Positions 9,746 through 20,605 of a DNA stretch of 64,000 nt are shown in pieces. The stretch lies in assembly GCF_001619985.1 (NCBI RefSeq), contig NW_017264196.1, positions 1 to 64,000 on the forward strand, written 5' to 3'. This stretch comes from Xylona heveae TC161 (lineage: Eukaryota > Ascomycota > Xylonomycetes > Xylonales > Xylonaceae). Numbering within the stretch: position 1 is the stretch's first letter; every line of letters starts with the position of its first letter. The notes under the pieces are model-generated. The model did no database searches, had not been told where the DNA came from, and worked only from the letters and a program-made list of their open reading frames with translations. A program made the position numbers and the translations under genes.

Positions 9746-12149
9746 CTACATTCCCCATATTTGCGTCCAGCGCTGAACGTCTCTGCCCAACGGACCGGTG
9801 AGGCGTCCGAGACGCAGCGATTTGCCTTCATTCGGCTCAGGCAGGCACATCCACTCGCGCACCACCGAGGGAATTTCTTCGCGGACATGGGAAATGCAGA
9901 CGAGGGCTTGGTCGGGACGCAGGCCTTTGAGGCGGATTTGGGACTTGGGGAGAGACGTAGGGACGATGGAGCGGGTGGGGTATATTGTGCTGGCGGTGGT
10001 TCTCGAGGACGAGGAGGAGGAGGAGGAGGAGGAGGAAGAATCAAAAGTCATAGTCTGGCCATGTTCCAAAAACAACAAGCACTTGTCACGCACGTAGTCG
10101 TCCATGCCGCTGAACGCTTCGTCGAGAATGACGAGGTCGGGATGCTTAATCACGGCGCGGAGGAAGAGGGCGACGCGCTGGGCGGAGAAGGGGATTTGGC
10201 CGAATAAGAGACTGTCTGCCCAGTCGAGATCGTCGTCTTCTCCGTAGTATTGTGCTGGGGAAGCGGAAGTAGCGGATTTACGGGCGCGAGTAGTTGGGGC
10301 GCCGGCTCTAGCTCGGGATTTGGTAGACGGCGAAGAAGAGGAATAAGAGGAAGAGGAAGAGGAGGAGGGTGATAAAGAGGGATTAAGTTCGGACGCAAAC
10401 CAGCGCAGGGCAGCATCGACGTCGAGATCGCGCTCGTGATTGAGTTGTGGCTTTGATAGAAAAGTGTCGGACCATGCGTTTTCGAGGGTCTGTCTGACAG
10501 TTAGGGATTTGGGGAAAAATGCGTGAATCTCGGGCGAGGATTGGCCCATGCGGGATTGGATGTCGAAGATGCTGATGCCTGGCTTGCCGGGCTGAGGGAG
10601 ACGAGAGCGGCCGAAGAGGCGAATGGGGAGGGAGTATGTCTGGGGGTGGTCGGATGATATGAGTGAAAGGATCGTGGTTTTGCCGGAGCCTGAATCATTA
10701 GGTTTTGAGTAATTTAGTCAGGGAATTGTAGAACCATGAATAGGTTTTGATAGGCTGGAGGGAGGAAAAGGGAGGAGTTTGGAGAGAACTAACCATTAGG
10801 GCCAAAAATGCCCCATCGCTCGCCGCGACGAATAGTCCACCAGAGCCCTTTCTTCTTCTCGCCATTGACGTCTTGCTCCCAGGTTCCGAGGATTTGTTTG
10901 TCGCCGTAGCTGACTTTGACGCCTTCCATTTCAATAAGCGCTTCGCCGCGTGAGGCGAACGATGGTGCGCCTGTGGTACAGTTCATATCACCTGTGCCTG
11001 CTGACGGTGCTGATGTTGCGGAGCTTCCAGGCTCAATGATGCCAGTGGATGTGAGCGTTCGGCCGACTTCACTTAGGGTGAGAATGTGCGTTTTGGTCTT
11101 GCCGCTGGTAGCGGCGCTCTTTAGTTTGGAAAGCACAGTTTCCTTGGGCCCTTGGTGTTCAATGGTGCAGTCTGGGCCGAGGTAGCAGAGATGTGTGATC
11201 CAGTCTGGAATGGGATCCTGCGGGCGAAGTGCGAGGACGAGTCGAGGGTTATGATCCTCTGCTAGGCGGTGCAGAAGAGGAGAGAGGGTGGTGAGCGTAG
11301 GAGGATCAAGGCCCACTATTGAAAGGAACGCACTTCTCGTCAGCAAATATTGGTATCGAGGCTTCGTTGGCTTGTGCAATATGAGGTCAAGCTCCAGCAT
11401 TGCGCGTCTCAACAAGAACATGACATACTAAGAGGCTCATCGAGTAAAAGGACTTCTGGCTTTCCTAATAACGCTCTCGCAATCCTTGCTCTTCTCATTT
11501 GCCCGTTGCTCAGATTGGCCACGGGCATATCAACCAGACTCTCAAGCCGTAGGTCGCGAATGACATTCTGAAGAAACGCAGATTCCTCTGCAGTCTCTTT
11601 GCCATCCTCTGAAGGGTTCAACTCCGTGTGGCCCTTGAGGAAGTCCAAGAGGGAAAAGTCCGTCTCCTCGCGCCGACTCTCGTACCGCGCGCTCAGGTAT
11701 GCGCCTCGAGTGCCCGTTCCGGCAAGACCTCCGCTCTCTCCAGCAAATCCGACATGCTGTAAAGCACGGCCAGGGAAGCGGAGTCGCAGGTCTTTGGAAG
11801 CGATTTCATCGCTCGCGAGGTACGGGTATGAGCGAGCAGTAGGCGGAAAGGAGAGGTGTTGTCCGCGCAAGATCTCAAGAAACGTAGTCTTTCCAGAGGA
11901 CGAAGGGCCGATAATGGACCAATGCTGCGGTTCGGACGAGAATGAGGGTATCGAGAAGCTTAATTCGGGGAAAAGAGGTGGGTTCTTCTTCTCTTCCTCT
12001 GGAGAAGAGCCGGGCTGAGGATATTGGCGGTAGAATGTTGCATCCTTGATCCGAACAATTGGGGGTTTTGTAGCTTTGGTCGATGCTGCCCTGGTAAGGA
12101 GCTGGGGGTTACACCAGCGGCGAAACGGTAGAGGGCGTCGCATTGCCAA
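9746..12149 (-). CDS. Soluble twin-ATPase ABC protein (ModF / yeast YDR061W type), probably mitochondrial
   Basis: Three exons, complement(9746..10689, 10794..11315, 11429..12149), give 728 residues with two nucleotide-binding domains and no membrane domain. NBD1 has Walker A GPSSSGKTT (about 82-90), signature LSNGQ (about 213) and Walker B LLLDEPLMGLD, which is rebuilt by splicing. NBD2 has Walker A GPNGSGKTT (about 411-419), also rebuilt at a splice junction, then a degenerate signature PFSAQ (about 580), Walker B VILDEAFSGMD (about 600) and H-loop CISHVREE. Where NBD1 should have its H-loop it reads LALRPQ. The layout matches the YDR061W/ModF family, whose function is not well established. 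The N-terminus (MAMRRPLPFRRWCNPQLLTR) is Arg-rich and lacks acidic residues, like a mitochondrial presequence. Serine homopolymers interrupt NBD2 and are probably flexible loops. Confidence 0.85.
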
Positions 12150-13161
12150 ATCTGAAGCTCAAAAATTGTTACTTCAGCCCATGTAACCGCCAATTGGGTT
12201 ATATTTTGTTATCTATCAGTTGTCGCTGTTGGTGTTGACTCACGCACGGAGGACGGTTGTTTTGACAATCACGGGCCGATGACGTCCGATGATTAGACGG
12301 ATTCAGTATGCAACTCCGAGGTATCAGCTACGGAGTATCTATCAACACTCTTTTTATACCCAGCATTTTTCTGGAAATCTGGAGAATATAATAATTGTTC
12401 GTGGTAATTATTTCCTTTATAAATATATTATTTGACTTCAAGTAATTACCGTTCTCCATGATTTCGTCTTTGCAGCCATCTCGGCCAAAGGTTGATATCT
12501 GCACCCCACCCCTTCCCACCATGGCAGTCCAATGCTGAAACGATATATAGTTCCCATCTGCACAGCCAGTGCGGTCATCTCAGGGGCAACAGCAAGTACG
12601 ACATCTCCAAAATGAAAGTGGGCCTTCGTCAGGGACGGCGCCCACGCAACAAGTGCATCGACCTGGCTCGCAAATAGAAGCCATGCCCCCAACGGCGTAT
12701 GACCCCGCAACTCGTCATCCTGTCTTCTTTACAAATGGCCTTCAAAAGCCTCCTTTCCCAGTATCCACTGCTGGCTCCACAGATCGTCCTGTCGCTTTAG
12801 GCTACGTCTGGGACACGGGTCGTCTAGCAGGCCAGGCCCCTCGAGAAGGTCAAACCAAATTATAACGACGAGCAAGAAAGGCATCTGTTTCTGTTACCAT
12901 TTCCTTTTATCAACTACTTATTTATATCCGTTACTGTGTTCAATATTATGTTTTCGATACCTGGTATGCTATATGACGCTATATTTGGCTAGCAACGAAG
13001 GATGGGATATCACAAAAACAATTAAACCAATGAATCAAGTCGAGGAATACAGCCAAGGACAAAGGCCCTAATCATAAAAGTACAAAGTTTCCAGCGTGAA
13101 AAGATGATAGGTGCTAGAACCTACATCGTCCTCGTATGGGACAAGCAGCAACAGCTATAAA
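12150..13161. other. Intergenic region with unassigned short ORFs
   Basis: This 1 kb lies between the ABC gene start and the R-SNARE stop. Overlapping open stretches of 90-98 codons exist on both strands around 12440-12865. Neither has a recognisable domain, and I see no splice signal that extends either one. They are not called as genes. The first 200 bp beside 12149 is presumably the ABC promoter. Confidence 0.4.
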
Positions 13162-14017
13162 TTACTTGTGCGATCCAATACACTTGGACCATCCTGCGGC
13201 ATCATTAGTACCTTGGTCGAACAGGATAGCGTTTGGAAGTTCTACATACCTGGAAGCCCACAGCCAAAGCCGACAAAGAGATAGATTAAAAAGATGATAA
13301 CCACGACAAGGAGAAACATGAGGCGGATGTTCTTCCACCACATGCGCCGCCGCAGACTTCTGCTGCGTACACGAAAGTCGCGTGCACTTCCTCCAAGCCT
13401 ATCCGTCTTGTCAACCAACAGGTCGATGCGCTCGCCGCGCTCCAAGACGCGCTCAATATTCTCAGTCATGATGCCCTTGACATTCTCAATCTCGTTTTGA
13501 ACATTGGTAATTGCATCCGCCTGACCTGCTTTTGTCGTTCCATACTCGGTCATGAGGGTCTTCAGTTCGCTGTTGAATGCAGCGGCGCCATAAGATGGCA
13601 GGGCGCCAAAATCGGTGGATTGCGGGTTATAAGATGCGAGGAACCGCTTTTTTATTTCGACAAGGTACCCAAAAGGAATGCGACGACCAAGGTCGCTGCG
13701 AGCAATAACCAAGTAAGTCAATCCGCCAGCCGAAGGATCGGCTCCAGGGTGATCAGAAGGCGCATCGGCAATGTAATGGATATAGTTGTCATTGTGGGTG
13801 TAGGTCAATTTTTGGGGAGAATCATGGGTGATCTTGGGCAGAATAACCGACGCCAGAGAAGATGCTTTGGACGAGGGTGATGATGTATGTTCAGCAAGAA
13901 TGGTCGTATGATAAGCAATACAGGAGCTAAGCAAGCCATTAGTACAGCTCAAGGAGGGGGGCTTGAAAGGACCGCGTACTAGAGGAGGGGCGTGGACGGC
14001 GTCGACGAAGATGCCAT
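13162..14017 (-). CDS. nyv1: Vacuolar R-SNARE, longin-type synaptobrevin (Nyv1/VAMP7-like)
   Basis: Three exons, complement(13162..13193, 13250..13926, 13980..14017), give 248 residues. The 38-nt first exon supplies MASSSTPSTPLL and joins to YSCIAYHTTILAEH, the usual start of a longin domain (about residues 12-130). The SNARE helix (about 155-215) contains NIERVLERGERIDLL with the zero-layer Arg. It is followed by a basic stretch and a transmembrane anchor, FLLVVVIIFLIYLFVGFG (about 222-243). The last exon adds only ten residues after the anchor (WSKCIGSHK and its junction). The protein would drive fusion at the vacuole with Q-SNAREs and the HOPS tether. Retention of the last intron ends the protein after GLPGM, a small C-terminal change. 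The start was chosen because it gives the compact longin N-terminus. Confidence 0.9.
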
Positions 14018-15014
14018 CTCGGAGAAATGTTCTTATTGACAAGAACACAGCAATAGTTGTAATATTTTCCAGTAACTATAAGATGAACAATACAACAACG
14101 ATGCTGTTGACTGAAAGGACTTTGCGTTTATCGAATATAATCAGAAGACAACGAGTGAGATGAGGCTGATGATGATGATGAAGTCTGGGGACGCTTAGTC
14201 ATCCTTACTCGGGACGAGCCGATCACTAAAACGGGGACAAATGACATGTTAAAAGTGAGGTAATGCATACCAGGTACAATGACGGCATTCAATCGTGAAA
14301 AACCAATTACTTGTGTCATATTGAATGAAATAAATTTGATCTGCTAGACTTAATTGAATGTTTCTCTGCTCAGTCATCTCTAGACATTTCTGGAAATGAT
14401 GCTGTCCTTCCCCCCCCCCCCCCCCCGTTGTGCGTAGACACATCACTGTGGTGTCAGTTCCCCACCGTTCCAGCAACCTTAAAATCTTTATCGATAGCCA
14501 CGTTATTCTTATCAAGTAGCAGTACTTTCATCTGCACTTATCATGAGTGTTCGTCATGGTGTAGATACAACAATATTACCCCAGACTCTTGCTGGTCATG
14601 TGTCGCGTGCGAGAGATCCCCTGCCCAACCACTTATGGCTGCAATATCCCAACATTTGTACTCTTGCCTTTCATATTCATCTCCTTCTTGTCTCTTTGCA
14701 TCTCAATTTCTAGGGATTTCCAAGAACTGTATATATACGGTCATTCAAATCAACTCAGAGTGAATCTCGTCTGTGGCTCTCTGTAGCTGCGCCAATTTAT
14801 CCTTTCACTTGCAAACCTGGTGTTGTATCGCAGCACTGTACATAGCGAACATACACCGCCACGTCTACATCCTATATATTACTTCCCCGCGGACCGGCTC
14901 CGGCTATTCAAAGTGCAAACGAGCCCTTGAAGAAGCTGGCTCTCTGAAACCAGTCAAAGTGATCTCTTCGAATTGATCATCAGATAAAATCCAATCAGCA
15001 TTAGGCAGTCCACC
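14018..15014. promoter_or_regulatory. Divergent intergenic region between nyv1 and the 56-residue protein gene
   Basis: This 1 kb has no supported gene. It must carry both promoters. Its most striking element is a run of 17 cytosines, listed separately. Confidence 0.45.
14410..14426 (+). repeat. Poly-C run of 17
   Basis: An uninterrupted run of 17 C lies in the divergent promoter region. Long C/G homopolymers are much rarer than A/T runs in such genomes and are prone to length change and sequencing error. Confidence 0.85.
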
Positions 15015-15655
15015 ATGGCATATAGTCCTCACTTCAAGTACGCTTCTCTTTTCCTCAAATCTACTGTTCTTGCTTCATGTCAAGTAATTTCAAGACGTGC
15101 CTTATGCTTGTTCTTCTAAGCCTTCATATCACCATATACATTTATTGTTTCTCGTGCTATAAACGATGCTCCGCTCTTCTATATTATCCCGCAATCTATG
15201 ATCCGATTCTTAATTCACGTCAAATATCTAAATTACGTTTCTCCTCATACCCAACTTCTTTCTCTCCGTATCCAAACTTGTACAATGCATTGTGTTTTTG
15301 CTCTGCATCTGTCACAAACGTTCTCCCGCTGGTTAGCCCTATGTCCGGACGATATTCTAATTTAGCTTCAAAGCCGGCGCAATCTGCCCATATTCGCCGT
15401 CGTGAGCATGGGCGCCTTGTACCTCGGTCTCAAATCTCGCAGCATCATGCTCAAGCGGGAGAAGAATCGGACGGAGGGCGACTACCGAGTCGATCCACAG
15501 CGAAGCGGTACGTTCATTCATTGATCTAACTTCCTTTTTTTTTTTTTTTTTTTTTACCTCTTTGATCTATCTATTTGTTTATTTTATTTGCCTTTTACTT
15601 TTTCATATTTTGCTTTTCACACTAATCATCCCATCATCTAGGCGGCGGAGTCTAA
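15015..15655 (+). CDS. Small single-span membrane protein, 56 residues, three exons
   Basis: This is a short spliced gene, join(15015..15037, 15374..15507, 15642..15655). Exon 1 is 23 nt (MAYSPHF), exon 2 is 134 nt and exon 3 is 14 nt. Junctions use GTACGC/AAG and GTACGT/CTAG, and the total is exactly 57 codons. The product starts MAYSPHFNRRNLPIFAVVS and has one hydrophobic helix (LPIFAVVSMGALYLGL) flanked by Arg residues. A charged tail ends VDPQRSGGGV. Size and layout resemble small mitochondrial inner-membrane subunits such as accessory ATP-synthase or respiratory-complex proteins, but I cannot name the family. Exon 2 reads as coding (charged, no low complexity) and frame is kept at both junctions, which supports a real gene. 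The second intron holds a 21-nt T run. Confidence 0.72.
15535..15555 (+). repeat. Poly-T run of 21 in an intron
   Basis: Twenty-one T in a row lie 28 nt after the donor of the second intron of the 56-residue protein gene. A strong polypyrimidine tract so far from the acceptor is unusual for a short fungal intron. Confidence 0.85.
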
Positions 15656-16904
15656 GCCTTGACGACCTCCTCACTTCTCATATTTGAGATCCCTGATCTG
15701 TCCATCTTTGCAAAAATATTCTTATCAATATTCGTTTGTCAAGTATATCTGCTTCTTTCATCTCCTTTTTTCTTTTTTTTTTCCCCCACTCAATTTTTAT
15801 CCCTCTTTTTTATCCTGCTTTTTTCTTTATATTCTTTCTTATTCTATCTTCTCGAAGGGAATTTTTTTTTTACCAGATTCATCATTTGCGCAGAAATTCC
15901 TATACGCAAAATGGCTTCCCGTTTTGGGAATCGGGCAGAAGAAATTGGCAAACAATGGCACGGAATACGGGAATCGGCGAGTCTGCACGATTTTATGCAA
16001 TCAAATCACGAGTAAATGACACAACGCACACAAAATCACAATAATTTAAGAAGGAGGGCCAGAGATATGATGGAAATGAAAATACATGTGATCAAGAATA
16101 TCATGTCGGACTGTCTTTCTCTTTTCCATCCCAAACCCCCCCATGGGGCGTATGTTTATACATTACACATTTTGCGAATGTTATCAGCTTGTGTAAATCA
16201 TATGCGCACTGTATATTGCTTGTTCTATGCACAATTAGGCCAGTCATACTCTGCCACAAGCCCAGACACAACCATAATATTCACGACAAGGTAATCGTAT
16301 TAAATAGTCGGACAAGACAAGGCAAATTAAAGCAGATAGGACACGGTAATGTGTTTAATCATAAAATCATGGCTTCATTGTGACTAATCATCTCATCGAC
16401 TCATTGAAAGAGTGTAGGCTCGTGTACCGACTGTACCGCACCACAGTCTTATCTGTATCATAAACCAAGCAAAAAAACATAACTGTACTAGTTCTATGGC
16501 GGTATCGTACACGCCCTGGTTTGCATGCTGTAAAACTGCGGAAACTGTGAAAGCGCGAGAAATAAAGAAAAAAAAAAGAATAATACAATGTTGTGGGAAA
16601 ATTTGACAGACTTTGCTCTTCGCTCTTTCAAGACAACGCCTTTTGATGCTTGTAGAGGGACAAAGGAAAAGAAAATAAAAGGGCAAAATGAAAAAGGGAC
16701 TGATGTGAACATCTGTATGCAAGTGTATCAATGACAATGCTAACCATGCTGATTCATGCTTCGTGTTCATGCAGGTCAAAGCCTACTCTAGCCAATTTCG
16801 CCGCATCGGTGAGATACACAAGAAAAACAAAGAGAAGAAAAAAGAAGAAGAGGGAAAATAATGAAGCGGAAGGAGGACGCAAGTAGACCAGCTGACCATT
16901 CCGA
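15656..16904. other. Convergent 3' intergenic region, no supported gene
   Basis: This 1.25 kb lies between two convergent genes. It is T-rich at 15740-15880 and A-rich near 16560-16690, giving spurious open frames of low complexity (Phe/Ser-rich) in several frames. Nothing family-like was seen. Confidence 0.5.
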
Positions 16905-19900
16905 TTAGATGGAACTGCCCTTAGTCATGCTCGCCTCAGTTCCATCGCCGGCTTCTCTTGCTGCGTCGCCTTCGTCGCTGTGTCTCCGACTAGCATCGCC
17001 TGTGCTTCGAAGCTTTCTCGCCGATGACCGCGCGCGTTTGGGATATCGTCGCTCGGGAAGTTTACCCCGTTTGTGAGAAGTCGGTCGGTCGAGGCTACGA
17101 CGACGTACATCGTTATCTTCTGCGAGGAGTTGAAATTCTTGCCGCTTCCAATCCTTGACTTCCTGGACAACGTTGCGGAACGATTCTTCAAGAGCATTCA
17201 TTCGGGTGAGCATCAGCCGGCTCATTCTGCGCAGGTCTTCAGCGGCATCTGCGTGATGTGTGCCACCAACGGCACCAGTTGCAATGGCCATTTGGGTTGC
17301 AAAGCTCGACGGCACGGCGCTTAGCATCTGGGCAGTCTTTGGGTTTCGCGCAAGACGTTCTTCACCAAAGTCGGATCCAAGATCAGTCGAGGCTCGACGA
17401 CGGCGGTAACGTTGAGGCTGCTCCAACTGCGACAGATTAGGGGCGCTTTGGAACTGTGTACGGGAGAGTGGAATCGGCCGAGGAAGAGATCTTAGAGGAG
17501 TTCGCTCTCGCTCATTTTCAAGCTGTCGTTCACGATTGCGCTTGGCAGGCCGTCTACTTCCAGATGCGGGAGTGATGGCACCGCTTCCCGCCGCAGATTG
17601 GCGTGATACTGGCTTAGAGAACGTCTGGACCGGGGACGCAGTAAAGCTTTCATGATCAGGTAGCGGAGAGTAGAGAATCGTGGTAGTTGAAGCCATGCGG
17701 TGATGGGACTTACGCGCAGCGGCTGAAGCGTCATCAACCTGTCGCGGAGAAACGCCCTCATTGGAAGACTGCGCTGGACCACTGCCGACCTCAGGAAGAC
17801 CTAAAAAGGAACTGGACGCAAGAGGAGTTCGGGTTTGAGAAGCAGTCGGTGTGTGAAAATAATCAATTTCCTCAGTATTATTTTCCTTGTCGGACTCATT
17901 GTTCTCAGCATTGTTGCCAGCTCCCAACGTTCCACGGTCATCTTCATCGTTGGTTAACAGTTCGTCGTCTCCATCGCCATCAGTATGTTCAGCAACATGT
18001 TCAGAAATGATGCTCTCTAGATTGTGAGGCTGGCGGCGAGAACGAAAAGACCTCAGCTCTGAACGCGAAGCATTGGTCGCGAATTCCTCTGGATCTGATG
18101 TTGCCGACCTTGTCCCGCTGAGAAAATCTCGTGCGGAGGTCGTAGTTGGCATTCGAAACCTAGGCATTGGACGGCGAGACTCCAACCTTTCAACAATGGA
18201 CTGTGGCTGTTCAAGTGGCGGACTTGCTTTCCAGTCAGGGCCCATCGCTTGCATCCATGAATTAACCACATGACTCGAATTAACCCGCTGGTCTTCTTCA
18301 TTCGGCGTCTCCACAACGGTCGGCCCACGAAAAGGTCGACGAAAGACTTCGTCCAAAGCGCGTTCCTTTTGAAAGGTCACAATTGAATGCTCTCTCAATC
18401 GTCGGTTTGCCGGATCAAAAAGGGTGCCGCCATTCCCTTCAAAGGTGAGCGTCCTCTTTCCATTGCGATCACGGTGCTCAACCAAATCCGTCGGTTCAAA
18501 TAAACCTGAACGTAGCAGCACCTTTTCATAGAAAAAGATGGAGAATAAAACCGGGAAATGAGTGACTTTGATGACTGTTCGATTAAGCTTGACGTATTGG
18601 CGAAAGGGTAAAACATATCTCAACGGAGTGAGAAACCAAGCTAGGATATTGGATGGCGCAATGTAAGAGAACAGTGCATCAGATTTGACCATGGAAATGG
18701 CATTCACTGCAAACAGAAACTGATGTTCTTCATTCGCATTCTGAACAATGGCCATGAAGGAATTGGTCAAGACCGTAATCAAAATGGTGACGATTAGGAA
18801 ATGGCAAATGAACAGGAACAGCGTTAACACTGCTTTTCCCACGGGGTTATAAGTCGGCCAGAGTTCCCAGGCAGCCGGGGTGAAACCAAGAAAGATTTGA
18901 AAGAGAGCATACGCTACTCCTGCAGGATCGAAATTTTCGCCGAAAGATAGGGTGAAGGCAATGAAAAACCCACTGCAGGCGATAAGGATTAGAATAAAGA
19001 CGGCTATAAAGTCCAGAGACATCATGCGAAATGCAATCAGAAGCTGAGAAAAGTAGCGGTAATGATCGAGCACCGAAAAGACGCGTGGAAAAAGTAAGAC
19101 GGCGTTCGCTCCTAATACGTCATACGCCATATTGGCAATGTGATGCCGTCTGACAACTGGCATAAGGATACCATACAGCCTCATGCAATAGTACACCATC
19201 AGAAGCAAAAGAATGCCCAGGTCAAAGGCATTCCAAAAGCTCATAATGTAGAGACTAAAACCTTGCTCGTTGAAGCCGACAACTTCATCGAGCATAAACC
19301 CTGCACTCCAGAACCAAAAGATTACCTCCAGCGGTTCAATATCAGGCGATCGCTTCTTGAGGACGGCAACAAACAAAATCAACAAAATGGCGAGAGACAA
19401 CGTGGACAGAAACTGTCGATAGCGGGGCACTCGAAGTCGCGAAAGCTTGAAGAGCGAAGCGTCCCGTGGATCGTACAAAGTCACCGACCGCCTTGATGTG
19501 ACAGTCGGGGCTTCAGAGGGCCTCACGGCGTCATCGACTCTGATCCCTTCAGGAATGGGGCGTAGTGTATCCCTCGAATCCGTCGCACCATAGGCTCTGG
19601 CAGGAAGGGATTCTGGTTTAGGTGATGCACGGTGTAGGCTATCTGCATAGGAGTGGAAGACGATTGTGCCAGCCCATATAGCTTCGAGCTGCTGGACCAC
19701 CAGTGGGTGAGCAAGGAATCGCTTGGCTTGGGCTCTGATGGCAATTTCGAGTGTAGAGATTCTGGGTGCTCCGGCCTTGCGATAGACAGCAGGCGTCGAA
19801 TGCCCAGTGACGGGAGGGCCCAAACCTTGAAGGGGATTGAAGTCGTATGAGAGAGCATCTAAGCCGGTATACGTCAGTATGCGCGCACGGCGAATGGAGG

Positions 19901-20605
19901 ACAAAATGACGAACCAATCTACATCATCGTGTTAGCAAGATAGACAGAGAGAGGGAGGTTTTTCAGCGAAGAAAAAAAAATGACACGTACCATTTCTCGG
20001 GTAGAATATTCTTTGAGCAATTTAATGGCTAGCAGCTCAGAGATAAAAGCTCTTGTCTTGCTCGTCCCACTGTTTCCGGGATTCGTTTGAAATTCCTTGA
20101 TGAACTGAAGGCAATTCGCCATCAAGGCGTATAGAGTTGCACGAGAAAAATGGGACGTGCGAATCTGTTGCTGTATAGGCTTTACTAGGAACTGCGAAAC
20201 CTGAGGAGAGCGAAGTTGCTCCCAGGTCAATGTAGTTTCACAGCGCTGGACAATCAATATACGTATGGTATGCGTGATATTGTAGACGGGAAGGGAATCT
20301 GCTCATCTGTTAGATCTCCAAAAGCGAAAGAAGGTTGGAAATTGCATACCTAGATGTGCCGCAGAGAAAATCGGAAGCAGAGGGGTATCATCACCATCTT
20401 CATCATCGTCTTCTTCCCCGTCATCATAGTCATAATCGTCTTCACTTTCGTCTTCGGATTGATTCTCGTCAGGTCCCATATTCATCCCTGCCTTGTAGCG
20501 CCCTGCATGAGGCGACTGCCCCTCGTCACTATCAATATCTGTAGAGTAGGGCGATCTGTCAACCCGCCGACGCGCCTTTTTGGGCCGAAACAAGGACGAC
20601 AACAT
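16905..20605 (-). CDS. yvc1: TRP-like vacuolar calcium channel Yvc1
   Basis: Four exons, complement(16905..19858, 19915..19918, 19991..20298, 20350..20605), give 1173 residues. The third exon is only 4 nt. Without it the frame between STREM and DALSYDFNPLQG breaks, and with it the product reads STREMIDALSYDF. The N-terminus is acidic (DDYDYDDGEEDDDEDGDD). The conserved Yvc1 block (ISTLEIAIRAQAKRFLAHP, QQLEAIWAGTIVFHS) leads into six or more hydrophobic segments between about 340 and 580. The pore loop is probably near FQIFLGFTPAAWELW. The C-terminal half is long, polar and probably disordered, with a helical segment near 1080-1110 (MNALEESFRNVVQEVKDW) and a basic end. The family releases vacuolar calcium after osmotic or other stress. 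At 1173 residues it is far longer than the yeast protein, mainly because of the tail. Confidence 0.9.

Noticed and set aside
9664-10044. Poly-Pro frame on the minus strand
   Set aside because: It is the out-of-frame shadow of the serine-rich loops and tail of the ABC protein.
12438-12865. Overlapping open frames of 90-98 codons on opposite strands
   Set aside because: No domain, no convincing splice extension and no sign of which strand would be coding.
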